A DNA stretch of 64,000 bases from CAVRUH01 sp963822595. GTDB lineage: Bacteria; Chlamydiota; Chlamydiia; Chlamydiales; Waddliaceae. The stretch is taken from positions 682,001-746,000 of the forward strand of contig CAWGIG010000001.1 of assembly GCA_963822595.1 (NCBI GenBank). Direction: 5' to 3'. The notes under the pieces are model-generated. The model saw nothing but the letters and a program-made list of their open reading frames with translations. It searched no databases and was not told the origin of the DNA. A program made the translations under genes and the position numbers. This document shows positions 52,119 through 61,353 of the stretch, one piece after another (the first letter of the stretch is position 1; every line of letters begins with the position of its first letter).

Positions 52119-53780
52119 CTATGAAAGCTTCGGATCTATGGAGTCTCGCAAGGCATCGCCGACAAGCGCAATAGCCACCAAAAGTACCGTCAGCAAAATA
52201 GCCGGCGGCCATAGAAGGTAGCTTTCCGCGGGAAAAGCCGTGCGTCCTTCGTCCATCAAAACACCCCAAGAACAAGATCCTTCCTCCCCTAAACCAAGAA
52301 AGGAAAGCCCCGCTTCACTAGATATCGCCCCCAAAATGGCAAAGGGCAAAAGGGTGATCACAGGAGGAATCGCATTCGGGAGAATATGCGAAAACATAAT
52401 ATAACTGTTCCGAAATCCCAAAGCTCGACAAGCTTCAACATACGGAAGATTTCGCTGTTTAAAAAACTCCCCTCTCAAATACCTGCTAAAACCTGTCCAC
52501 CCAAAAAAACCTACCACCACAATCACCAAAAATATCGACTTGCTTTGCATCATGGCAACCACGAGAAGCAGCATGAAAAACGTCGGCATCGATTCCCAGA
52601 TTTCCAAAAGTCGACTCACAATGATATCGAATTTACCGCCATAATACCCAGCCCATACCCCTATTGGGATTCCGATAAGCATCGCAAGACTCACCGACAA
52701 AATGCCTACGACAAGAGAAATGCGAATTCCAAAAATAAGTCCTGCAATCAGGTCCTTACGGTTAATGCGCGTCAGCTCCCACCAAGGAATATATTTGTTC
52801 AATGCTTGTTCCCCACCGGCATCATCTTCCCAATGATAGCTTTTGAAAAATGGCATGAGAATAAACGAGATGTGGTTATTCTCTGTTTCAAGCCATTGAG
52901 TTCTTTGTTCCCGAAAGGCTATCGTCGCTCGGGCTCGATCGCAAACCGCCTGATCTGTTATTTGCTTTTTTTCACATTCATCGATGATTGACATCTGCTC
53001 GTTAATCTGTCTTTCTTCATTTGTCTTTTCCATTTGCCATAGCGTTGGCATAGCTGTAATTTCTTGAATTTTACTTTCAGGGGTCTCCGCTAAAATTTTT
53101 TTCTTGATTTGCTCATCGGTCATCTTTTCAATGTCGGAATTTCCTCCTTTGATTATATCAAGACGCTTGATCCGCACCTCATCATTCAGCCAATGATCAA
53201 GAGCTCCTTGGCTATATTCTTTGCTATATTTCTGGAGACGTAGATGATTTTCCAAGCGAAGTCTATAGGCCAAAACCATGTTTAATTTTCCATAGTCATT
53301 CATGTAATGAAGTTCATCATTCCATGTAAAACTCTTCCCTTGCTTTCTCAGTGCTTCAAAAGCCTTGTATCTTTCTTGATTGAGTTGCCCGCTCGAAGCG
53401 GGATCTTTGACGATAAAGTAACCATAAAGGGTGAATAAGCTTAGCTGAGCCACTACCGTGAGCGTCAGCAAACATTTTCTTATCATTCCATAGGGAGCAA
53501 ATCGCAAAATCAGCAGAAAAATAGGGACGGTAAAAATCAAGAAATTGAAAAAAATATCAATCCGTTTTGTAAAGAAGCCCGTATAGAACAAATAGCGAAA
53601 CAGCGGTAAGTATACCGTATCATTATAGACAACGATAAAGGGTTTCGAAGAAGCAAAAAACGGCGCATATACCCCTACAACGCAAAAAAGCAAAACAACA
53701 AACAAAGCCACTGTTCCAAGCTTATGAACAAAAAACTGTTTTCTTATTTTTTGGACATATGAAGTGTGATTATTTTCCAT
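52119..53780 (-). CDS. oppC: Oligopeptide ABC transporter permease OppC (long form)
   Basis: 553 residues, far above the usual 300. The C-terminal 270 residues are a normal permease (LIAGLIFGIRISLVVGILSVSL; EACRALGFRNSYIMFSHILPNAIPP is the EAA loop that contacts the ATPase). The extra N-terminal half has three hydrophobic segments and a long charged region (about 125-300). The long form is also known in Chlamydia. Two bases after oppB. Confidence 0.9.
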   Translation of the reverse strand: MENNHTSYVQKIRKQFFVHKLGTVALFVVLLFCVVGVYAPFFASSKPFIVVYNDTVYLPLFRYLFYTGFFTKRIDIFFNFLIFTVPIFLLILRFAPYGMIRKCLLTLTVVAQLSLFTLYGYFIVKDPASSGQLNQERYKAFEALRKQGKSFTWNDELHYMNDYGKLNMVLAYRLRLENHLRLQKYSKEYSQGALDHWLNDEVRIKRLDIIKGGNSDIEKMTDEQIKKKILAETPESKIQEITAMPTLWQMEKTNEERQINEQMSIIDECEKKQITDQAVCDRARATIAFREQRTQWLETENNHISFILMPFFKSYHWEDDAGGEQALNKYIPWWELTRINRKDLIAGLIFGIRISLVVGILSVSLAMLIGIPIGVWAGYYGGKFDIIVSRLLEIWESMPTFFMLLLVVAMMQSKSIFLVIVVVGFFGWTGFSRYLRGEFFKQRNLPYVEACRALGFRNSYIMFSHILPNAIPPVITLLPFAILGAISSEAGLSFLGLGEEGSCSWGVLMDEGRTAFPAESYLLWPPAILLTVLLVAIALVGDALRDSIDPKLS

Positions 53781-53782
53781 AA

Positions 53783-55249
53783 TTATTCCAAAGTAACACG
53801 TGGATCTAGAACCGTATAAGCAATGTCAGCTACAAGATACCCTACAAGCGACAAAAAGGAGCCGGCAATTGCAGAAAACATAATAACATTGTAATCTCTG
53901 TTAACGACAGCATCATAGAAAAATTTTCCGAAGCCATGTATTTCAAAGAGGGTTTCTACTATCAAAGATCCACCTAACACTATCCCCAACGATCCAGCAA
54001 GAGAGGTTACAATAGTAATAGCAGCATTACGTCCAACATGCTTCATCAATACAACCGGTGTCGATAAACCTTTAGCCCTGGCTGTTCTCACGTAGTCTTG
54101 TCGAAGCGTTTCAAGAACTGCTGTGCGTGACAGCCTTGCAGAGGAGGCTAAGCTTCCATACATCACCGCTATTAGTGGCAAAAAAAGATGCTCAACTACA
54201 TCAAAGAGCCTTTGCTCTGAGTTGAGATTATTATAAACCGCATCGGGACTTGTAAATCCTGTGATAGGTATGGAAATGTGCGTGAATGGAAAATGGTATC
54301 GTAATCCAACATATTCAATCAGAAAAGGGGCCACAACAAATACCGGAATTGCATACATAATGAGAAAAACAACATTCAAAAAGTGATCTTGCCATTGATA
54401 TTGCTTATAGGCCATAAGGCAGCCGAAAATCTGACAAAGAAAAAAGGTGATAATCATCGGCAATATAGCTAAGGTCAATGAGTATTTAAAGCGTTTCGTC
54501 ACCTCGCTAATTACCGTTTTGTTACTATCATTACGAAGTGTACCAAAGTCTAATGTCAAAACCCGGCTCATATATCGCGTAAAACGAGTTTCAAAAACCA
54601 TACCAAACTTTTGCAGCGATGTCGGTTCAAATTGATATAATTCTTTGTTTTGGTCATACCAATCTTTCATTTGAACGACTGTTATAGAAATGTTTGCATT
54701 TGGTTCGAGCCAAGAGAGCAAAAGATTGTTATCGACTGCGATTTTTCGATTATATTGTTTCTGATACTCACTAAGATTAGTTCCTAAATAGGCTTGCTTC
54801 GTTCCTCCTCTAACAAAAAATCGAATCGCCATTTGCTGCGTTGCTTTATCAGTCTTAGGATCTTCAATGATATTCATCAAATAACGCATGATAAACCGCG
54901 ATTTATCTCCGAATTCAGTCCTCATCGAATCATATTCCTTCACTGGAATACCCTCTCTGTGGACCAATTTTGAAAGGGTTTCTTTGACACTTTCCTCGGA
55001 AGTATAAGGCCAAAGATTGATTAATATGGGTAAAGTCAATCCATAAAATTCCCGAAATTGAAGATAACGTGTATCGGTTCCAAAAGAAAAAGATCGATCT
55101 TCTCTACGGGCAGCTCCCCCCTCCGGAGACATTTCTGTCACCGAAACAGGATCTCCCGGGGCAAGGTTAATGATCGCAAAATTGACGAGAATGATACAAA
55201 AGAGAGTGATGGGAAGTAACAGGAGTCGGCGCGAAATATAATAAATCAT
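53783..55249 (-). CDS. oppB: Oligopeptide ABC transporter permease OppB (long form)
   Basis: 488 residues instead of about 310. One N-terminal helix (LLLLPITLFCIILVNFAI) is followed by a 200-residue insert likely outside the membrane, then the normal permease core with the EAA-type loop TAVLETLRQDYVRTARAKGLS. It pairs with OppC. Overlaps oppA by 4 bases. Confidence 0.9.
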   Translation of the reverse strand: MIYYISRRLLLLPITLFCIILVNFAIINLAPGDPVSVTEMSPEGGAARREDRSFSFGTDTRYLQFREFYGLTLPILINLWPYTSEESVKETLSKLVHREGIPVKEYDSMRTEFGDKSRFIMRYLMNIIEDPKTDKATQQMAIRFFVRGGTKQAYLGTNLSEYQKQYNRKIAVDNNLLLSWLEPNANISITVVQMKDWYDQNKELYQFEPTSLQKFGMVFETRFTRYMSRVLTLDFGTLRNDSNKTVISEVTKRFKYSLTLAILPMIITFFLCQIFGCLMAYKQYQWQDHFLNVVFLIMYAIPVFVVAPFLIEYVGLRYHFPFTHISIPITGFTSPDAVYNNLNSEQRLFDVVEHLFLPLIAVMYGSLASSARLSRTAVLETLRQDYVRTARAKGLSTPVVLMKHVGRNAAITIVTSLAGSLGIVLGGSLIVETLFEIHGFGKFFYDAVVNRDYNVIMFSAIAGSFLSLVGYLVADIAYTVLDPRVTLE

Positions 55250-57354
55250 CCGTGTTCCTTAATCCAGTATATCGAACTCGAAGGTTCTCCGATATCTGCT
55301 CCGGGGACGAGATCTTGCCTATCCGCCGGAATGAAAACGTTCTCCAAATATTCTCGGTAAAGCATAATTCTTTTTGGAGTAAACAAAAAGGTGTATGGCT
55401 GTTCATCATGAATGATCTCTTGGAACTTATAATAGAGTTCTAGTCTTTTTTCCGGGTTGTCTTCATAATCGAGTTGATCGATAATCGCATCGATTTCTTT
55501 ATTCGCAAAGCCGATAATATTCGATGAACCCGGTTCTTTTGCCCCTGTTGAATACCACAGCTGCCTAGGATCCTCAGGTGGGGTACCCAATAACCATGCC
55601 ATATAAATGGCATCAAAAGTTTTACCATCCAACGAAGCCGAAAGATCAGCAACGTCAACTCCGTTTAACCGGCAATCGATCCCAATTTGTTTCAACGATG
55701 TTGCAATGTAATCACAGATCGATTTTCCAAGCGCGTTTTTAACATAATAGGTCAGAGAAAATTGAAACGGCACTCTTTTACCATCAATTTCTTTATCGAT
55801 AATGCCATCGCCATTGCTATCATACCATCCTTCTTCTTCAAGAAGAGCTTTCGCATGGAGAAGATCATAAGGAATTGGTCGGATAGATTTATTATAAGAT
55901 TTGGAATAGACATAAAAAGGTCCGGTGATTTCAATCCCCATTCCATGTAGGTTTTGTTTAATGATCCTCTGTCGATCTATAGCTGAGGTCAGCGCTTGAC
56001 GCACTTTTTTGCTCTTAAAAAGCGGATTAGCCTCATTCCAGCCCACATATTGAAAAACGCGGGCAACGTAATCCAACCGTTTTATCGCAGCATGCTCTTT
56101 CACCTGCTGTTGATACCTATCCGATTTTAAGAAATTATCGAATTCTTCGACTTGGTCCGGAGACAGTAAAGTCGACTCGGTATGATTTCCGATGAAATCC
56201 TGCCAAATAGATTCAACGCTATTCCTGAAGGTAATTTCTTGTTTTTCGATCAAAGCATCTAACGGGTTAAAGTAATTCGAATTTCTTCGAAACTTGATTC
56301 CGTTGTCATTCATCTCTTCAAACACCCAAGGGCCGCAACTGACAATGATATTCTTTGCCCAATGTTTCGTGAAGTTTTGCGCCCAAACTGAATTTTTAAG
56401 ATAGGTATCGGGATCGGCATCATCTTCGATAATTTTTGTTCCATCAGGAAAATATTTGTAGATGAAGGAGGCAAGAGGGGTAAATCCTCCTGTGATTTGC
56501 GCAGCTATGTATTTTATTTTCGGCGAGGTATCCGCGCTTCCCGGGATTTTTCCAGCTTTCCAACTGACAATAAAGGTAAAGTCGTCTTTTACTTCTACTT
56601 TCTCAATGTCTGCAAGATAAGTTCGAGCAGCTAAAGCTCCAGACTCCTGATTGAAAGGATTCATCGTTGCATCATAACGGAATTTGAAGTCGTGCGCGGT
56701 TACTTTGTTTTTGCGAAGAAATTGTGGAGCTAGATTTATTTTTCCCGAAAACATATCAGGACTTAATGGCTCCCAGTAGACATCGTCTCTTAAGTGTATC
56801 CAGAATTCATTTCCTCTTCTTTCCATTTTGACAGCCATATTCGGAGCAAAACTTTCGTATTTTCCGAAGAGTGAACGGGCTACCGAGGTATTGCAAAGAT
56901 CAGTCCAACTCACAACCTGAGCCCAATTGCTAAAAGGATGTAAGTCATCGGGTTTTCCAAGGGAGGAATCGTGAAGAGTTCCGTGAGGAGTGAAGTTTTC
57001 CCCCAGTAATTTAGGGAGCGTGGTTTCGTAGAAGGGATCTTCTTGGAGAATGTTAGGAAGTTTGGGGTCAATAAAGGGTCTGTCGCTGGTCGTAGACTTT
57101 GTTTCTTTCGTTTGCTGGAGTTCGTTTGTTTTTATAGTATTTATAGAACTCCGATTTTTTTCGTTTTGCTTTTTCAAATCAGCGAATTCGGCTTTAAGAT
57201 CGTTCATCTCTTTTTGCAGAGTTTGATTGTCTTCTTCGACGAGGAGTGAAGACCAGTAAAGCATGGCTGTCCAGACAAACAACCCAAATATCAGGAGCAG
57301 CTTAAAAATATATAGACCAAAGGTTTCTCTTTTCATGGCTTTCACCATAGCCAT
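55246..57354 (-). CDS. oppA: Oligopeptide-binding protein OppA (membrane-anchored)
   Basis: 702 residues. A hydrophobic N-terminal segment (LYIFKLLLIFGLFVWTAMLYW) with no lipobox and no clear cleavage site is followed by a coiled coil, then a type 5 solute-binding domain (NPLFKSKKVRQALTSAIDRQRI; AKALLEEEGWYDSNGDGIID). It is therefore probably anchored by a helix. It delivers peptides to OppBC. A GGTGA before the internal ATG at 57336 suggests that start instead of 57354. Confidence 0.9.
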   Translation of the reverse strand: MAMVKAMKRETFGLYIFKLLLIFGLFVWTAMLYWSSLLVEEDNQTLQKEMNDLKAEFADLKKQNEKNRSSINTIKTNELQQTKETKSTTSDRPFIDPKLPNILQEDPFYETTLPKLLGENFTPHGTLHDSSLGKPDDLHPFSNWAQVVSWTDLCNTSVARSLFGKYESFAPNMAVKMERRGNEFWIHLRDDVYWEPLSPDMFSGKINLAPQFLRKNKVTAHDFKFRYDATMNPFNQESGALAARTYLADIEKVEVKDDFTFIVSWKAGKIPGSADTSPKIKYIAAQITGGFTPLASFIYKYFPDGTKIIEDDADPDTYLKNSVWAQNFTKHWAKNIIVSCGPWVFEEMNDNGIKFRRNSNYFNPLDALIEKQEITFRNSVESIWQDFIGNHTESTLLSPDQVEEFDNFLKSDRYQQQVKEHAAIKRLDYVARVFQYVGWNEANPLFKSKKVRQALTSAIDRQRIIKQNLHGMGIEITGPFYVYSKSYNKSIRPIPYDLLHAKALLEEEGWYDSNGDGIIDKEIDGKRVPFQFSLTYYVKNALGKSICDYIATSLKQIGIDCRLNGVDVADLSASLDGKTFDAIYMAWLLGTPPEDPRQLWYSTGAKEPGSSNIIGFANKEIDAIIDQLDYEDNPEKRLELYYKFQEIIHDEQPYTFLFTPKRIMLYREYLENVFIPADRQDLVPGADIGEPSSSIYWIKEHG

Positions 57355-57407
57355 CTATCCAAAAAAAATCTATTTTATTTTTGTCCCTGTACAATAAATG
57401 TGAGTTT

Positions 57408-57441
57408 TATAGTTTACACAAACTATAGTTTTTGTGTAAAA
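57408..57441 (+). promoter_or_regulatory. Palindromic operator over the toxin-antitoxin promoter
   Basis: TTTACACAAA and TTTGTGTAAA form a 10-bp inverted repeat, and TATAGTTT/AAACTATA a second, overlapping one. A -35-like TTTACA (57412) and -10-like TAAAAT (57436), spaced by 18, lie within it. A typical layout for antitoxin autorepression. Confidence 0.6.
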
Positions 57442-57467
57442 TTAGGAATAGAAACCGGAGGTAGAAT

Positions 57468-57779
57468 ATGCCCACTCCACAACATAAATCAAGACTTACT
57501 GTCGAATGTACGCTTGAAGAAAAAACATATATAAAAATGTTAGCCACAAGCGCGCATATGACTATTAGTGAGTATTTTCTTTCCCACGTTAGACCAAATT
57601 TACCTGCATCTAAAGTGAGAAAACCCAACAAAAAATCGCCACCCTCAACGAGAAGCAAAAAGCCAAATAAAAAAACTTTGGATGCCCATAAAGAAGCTTT
57701 AGAAGGGAAGGGTGAAACTTTTGATAATATCGAAGAATTTTGGAGGCATTTAGGGGTAAAGCGTGCACCTAAATCCTAA
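57468..57779 (+). CDS. Antitoxin-like DNA-binding protein
   Basis: 103 residues. The N-terminal 45 residues (LTVECTLEEKTYIKMLATSAHMTISEYFLSHV) fit a ribbon-helix-helix fold: a beta-strand, then two helices. A Lys/Pro/Ser-rich linker and a C-terminal part that would bind the toxin follow. GGAGG lies 7 bases before the ATG. The 3' end overlaps the toxin ORF by 17 bases. Likely autorepressor of the locus. Confidence 0.75.
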   Translation: MPTPQHKSRLTVECTLEEKTYIKMLATSAHMTISEYFLSHVRPNLPASKVRKPNKKSPPSTRSKKPNKKTLDAHKEALEGKGETFDNIEEFWRHLGVKRAPKS

Positions 57780-58037
57780 AATAGGATCTCAATTCAAGAG
57801 AGATTTTAAGAAATTTAAATTCAATAATTCAATTATTGAAGAGCTTGATAAAATCATTCAATTCCTTACGACCAGTAAGAAAATCCCCGAAAAATACAAA
57901 GATCATTCTCTCATCGAAGGCTATACAGGAATGCGGGAATGCCATGTTAACCAGATGTCCTACTCATCTACTGGATAGATATAACAAACAATTTATTATA
58001 TTTGGAAAGGATTGGTTCTCACTCAGAACTATTCTAA
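57763..58037 (+). pseudogene. yafQ: YafQ-type mRNA interferase toxin, one frameshift
   Basis: RelE-superfamily toxin that cleaves mRNA on the ribosome. It starts at a GTG (MHLNPKIGSQFKRDFKKF). The KDHSLIEGYTGMRECHV motif is followed by a one-base loss at about 57950 (AACC where AAACC would give HVKPD), after which the normal end PDVLLIYWID...LYLERIGSHSELF continues in the other frame to 58037. As given, the product ends after 71 residues without its catalytic C-terminus. Sequence error at an A run is possible. Confidence 0.8.
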
Positions 58038-58083
58038 TAATTCCTTTTCTGATACAGTCTCCCATAAATTTTTTAGGTTGCAA

Positions 58084-59238
58084 ATGATCGGAAATCTCAC
58101 GGGAATATCTTCATTCACTCAACAACCAACTACCGCGATGGATCTTCCAAATCGGAAAATGGATTTTGTTTATAGATTCCTTAGACATCTATCCAAAACT
58201 CAACCGATAAATACCTCTCTTATGCCACAAAGAACCGTTCATTACCTGGCCCATAATTGCCTCGCAGAACTCACTAGAAGCGCCCTAGACTCTCTCTATC
58301 CAAATCAATATTATGATAAAACAGGAAGACCTCTCATTACCTCATGCGTCAATAGTGTTTGCGCTATTTCCTCCGTTTTATTGGGACCTCTTAAAACCAA
58401 ACACGTGTTCGAATTAGTAAACATCCGACCCAAATATGATTTTCCTGTAAAACTGCCTTCCGGAAATGTCATAAAATTCAAAACAAGTCTTCTTTTTGCC
58501 GGAAATGCGACACAGCATATCAACCTGGATGCAAAATATTTAACTTTCTCCCCCGCAGAAAAAGGTAAGAGGGTCTACGATTACGCATTGCCGCAATTAA
58601 ACCTATTTCGTAATTATCTACAGAGTTACGTGGATAAAATAGATGTGACACAAAAGCTTTCAGACATAGAAATACTAAGAATAATCCATATTTCTTTAAC
58701 AAAATGCGAATTCAAATTTAATTTATCTGTCATCAATGCTCTTAGAAATGAAATGCGTATCCATGCAAAAGAAACAAACTCCACAAAATCATTTCTCTAT
58801 TTCATTAACACCAGCATTCCACACATCAAAATGAATGAAATTCAATCTATGGTTGAACATGCCATTTTGCTCGAACAATTTTTTTGCCCAAAAGATCAGG
58901 TGATTCGTGTCCGACGCTATCAATCCTGGATTAATACAGCATCTCTCTTAGATGACATATACAAACATCAACACAATGAAAATGGAGAGGGTTCCTGGAA
59001 TAGCGAAGAAACAGATGCCTTTATTGATTCTCTAAAAGATTATTATTGCTCGGATACAGGTTATTTAGAAAAAGATAAAGCGATCGCCTGTTTCGGGTAT
59101 TGTAATGACTTTATAAAGAATTATCCCTTAGTGATCATCCATCAAAACATAATTTCGGGAATTAATCTACGATACATAGTGAATGCCTTCAATCCCGCCG
59201 ATTGTCTCGATAACCTAAAGACATTGGCCAACCCATGA
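58084..59238 (+). CDS. Hypothetical protein
   Basis: 384 residues from the ATG at 58084; the open frame begins earlier (58012) but that part overlaps the end of the toxin gene. No signal peptide or membrane segment. It is rich in Asn, Ile and Lys, and AT-rich in DNA. Segments such as YPNQYYDKTGRPLITSCVNS, KTSLLFAGNATQH and CFGYCNDFIKNYPLVIIHQN do not match a family I know. AGG before the start is weak. It is convergent with the next gene; 6 bases separate their ends. Confidence 0.55.
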   Translation: MIGNLTGISSFTQQPTTAMDLPNRKMDFVYRFLRHLSKTQPINTSLMPQRTVHYLAHNCLAELTRSALDSLYPNQYYDKTGRPLITSCVNSVCAISSVLLGPLKTKHVFELVNIRPKYDFPVKLPSGNVIKFKTSLLFAGNATQHINLDAKYLTFSPAEKGKRVYDYALPQLNLFRNYLQSYVDKIDVTQKLSDIEILRIIHISLTKCEFKFNLSVINALRNEMRIHAKETNSTKSFLYFINTSIPHIKMNEIQSMVEHAILLEQFFCPKDQVIRVRRYQSWINTASLLDDIYKHQHNENGEGSWNSEETDAFIDSLKDYYCSDTGYLEKDKAIACFGYCNDFIKNYPLVIIHQNIISGINLRYIVNAFNPADCLDNLKTLANP

Positions 59239-59244
59239 AGTGGA

Positions 59245-60087
59245 TTATAATCTTCCTACATTGTATAAAATATCCTCAACACTCATTCCCCTTAACTCTT
59301 CCACTGCTTCCTTAAGTTCCGCATCTTTGCCCGTTACACTTAACCTGTCAACTATGTCATCTAAAATATAATTTTTTTCGGGAACAGTCAATTTGACCGT
59401 TAATTGAGATTTAAATTCATTTTCTGCGTCACTTTCGTCATCAAAAAAAACTTTTTGTTCCGAAATAATTAGCACCGGTCCTCTCAATTGATTTTCTATC
59501 TCACGTATCATAAATCCTAGGTAAGTTTTAATGTTATCTTTTAGTGTGTCTTTATTAGAACCGGATTCAATTGAATCTTTAATTAAGTCAGTTAACTTAA
59601 CATACTCATCACCAACTTTTAAATTTAAATTCAATTTATCAATCTGTAGAATTGAATCAATAAATTTTTTAATTTGATTTTCAGTTACAATATGCCCCTG
59701 GAATGATTGTTTAATATCTTTAATTTTCGATTCATTGTAACCTTCCTCCTTATGGGATTTATATAATTCATCAATTTTCTCTGGAGTGGTTTTTTCAGCT
59801 TTGCCAGACTTTTCAGCTTCAAGTTGACGAAATGTATACTCTGCTAAACTGTTAGTATTCACATAAACTTTGTAAGTTTGATTATCTCTACTGATTGTAT
59901 ATTCTTTTGCAAAACCTATCAACTCAAGTAATGCTCCGATAGTCTTCGAATAAGTCCGGACGCCAGCTCCTTTTAAATCACCGTTCATGATTTTTGTTCT
60001 ATCTCCTTCATTCACATTGAGATACAATCTATCATGATATACAAAACTAACGACGGGCGGTGAATGGCCATTTCCTATTGGCTGCAT
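59245..60087 (-). CDS. Hypothetical protein
   Basis: 280 residues. The ATG at 60087 (MQPIGNG) has a perfect AGGAGG five bases upstream and is preferred over the ATG at 60105. The protein is charged, mainly helical, with a central Lys/Glu-rich part (LEAEKSGKAEKTTPEKIDEL) and a C-terminal acidic end. No membrane segment or known motif. The strong ribosome site suggests real expression. Confidence 0.6.
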   Translation of the reverse strand: MQPIGNGHSPPVVSFVYHDRLYLNVNEGDRTKIMNGDLKGAGVRTYSKTIGALLELIGFAKEYTISRDNQTYKVYVNTNSLAEYTFRQLEAEKSGKAEKTTPEKIDELYKSHKEEGYNESKIKDIKQSFQGHIVTENQIKKFIDSILQIDKLNLNLKVGDEYVKLTDLIKDSIESGSNKDTLKDNIKTYLGFMIREIENQLRGPVLIISEQKVFFDDESDAENEFKSQLTVKLTVPEKNYILDDIVDRLSVTGKDAELKEAVEELRGMSVEDILYNVGRL

Positions 60088-60187
60088 AAAAACCTCCTGT
60101 TTCACGAATTTATTATATTAGTAATTATAATATTTTGTCAAGTTATTTTTTTATTAATTAAAACGAATTTTGAATTAGAAGTATTTG

Positions 60188-61198
60188 TTAGTTTTGCCAA
60201 ATTTTAAGCAGATTGTCTCTGTAGTCTTGCACGGAAACATTATCGTAATAGAGATGACGGATGCAATCTCGCATTTCAGCCTCGTAATTAGATACCGTTG
60301 TTTGATCATAAAGATCCCAACGGCGCACGATGAGATGCGAGAACGGATTAAGGGATAACTGATTAGATAATATCATCCTAAGTTGCGGAGCTACATCAAC
60401 CTCATGATTTACATATTTATCTGTGCATATTCTCTCATAGTGATTTGATATATTCCCATTTTCACATAATATTCCTCCTAACCTGGAAGGATAACACACC
60501 TGATCTGCAAAATTAAACGCTTCTTGATTTGGATGGGTCAAATGGGAATTTTCGGAGATCTGTAAAAGAATTCCCTCGTCGTTATCAAGCCATTTTTTTG
60601 CTATTCCATATAATCGATTTAAAGCGGATGGAGAGATCCCTAACTTTTTGTAAAACGGCGCCAAGAGTTTAACATAATCTTTTTTGTTTATAGAAAAATC
60701 GTGAACGAAAAAATTAACGGAACATGATCCTTTCACATTAAAATTCGAATAGATTCCAAAATTTAGCGACAAAAGCTGTTTTGCTCTCACTTCATGCCTA
60801 TTGTCAACTTTACTTCCCCAATAAGTTACAAATTCTTCTCTGTCCCTAAGATTCAAATCAGCATCCCCAGGAATACGCATAAAGTGAAAATCCTCTCGGA
60901 CGGGGATACCTAATATTTCTTCAACTGTGAATCGAATGATATCCTGATAAATACGAAACTTTTGATTTGAACCGTGATAACCGATATGTCCCCATTCTTC
61001 TAGCGCCGCTATAGAATTAAAAAAAGGAAAAAGTTCGCCAGGGATTTTCAACTTCCCTAATTTTTTTTGAATCCTTGCCCAGGATTCCCGTTTTATGAGT
61101 TGCTCGGTAGGTCCGTGATAGTCTACATTTGTGGGGATACCACCATTCAATCCAATTGAAATCAGAAGCAAAAAAATTATTAAGAATTTCTTAATCAT
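60188..61198 (-). CDS. Exported protein, paralogue A of a tandem pair
   Basis: 336 residues with a signal peptide (FLIIFLLLISIGLNGGIP). Shares with the next gene the blocks HGPTEQLIKRESW, WGHIGYHGSNQKFRIYQDIIRF, DFHFMRIPGD, QLLSLNFGIYSN, GSCSVNFFVHDFSI and LIVRRWDL. The YHGS/YHGT motif is faintly like the first motif of ADP-ribosyltransferases, but no second motif is certain. Not recognised. Probably a secreted effector or envelope protein. Confidence 0.7.
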   Translation of the reverse strand: MIKKFLIIFLLLISIGLNGGIPTNVDYHGPTEQLIKRESWARIQKKLGKLKIPGELFPFFNSIAALEEWGHIGYHGSNQKFRIYQDIIRFTVEEILGIPVREDFHFMRIPGDADLNLRDREEFVTYWGSKVDNRHEVRAKQLLSLNFGIYSNFNVKGSCSVNFFVHDFSINKKDYVKLLAPFYKKLGISPSALNRLYGIAKKWLDNDEGILLQISENSHLTHPNQEAFNFADQVCYPSRLGGILCENGNISNHYERICTDKYVNHEVDVAPQLRMILSNQLSLNPFSHLIVRRWDLYDQTTVSNYEAEMRDCIRHLYYDNVSVQDYRDNLLKIWQN

Positions 61199-61353
61199 AT
61201 AAAATACAATCTTTAAATTATTTTTCCTTATAACTTTTATTTACAAAAATATATAAATAAAGTACACAAAATATATAAAGATTAAAAAGAAATCGTTACT
61301 GTGGTTGAATCGATCGTAAACCTCTTGTAATGAAGCGTATGCAGCTTACTAAG

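Noticed and set aside
57407..57658. An 83-codon minus-strand frame opposite the antitoxin gene
   Set aside because: Antisense to a gene with a good ribosome site and recognisable fold; no start signals of its own.
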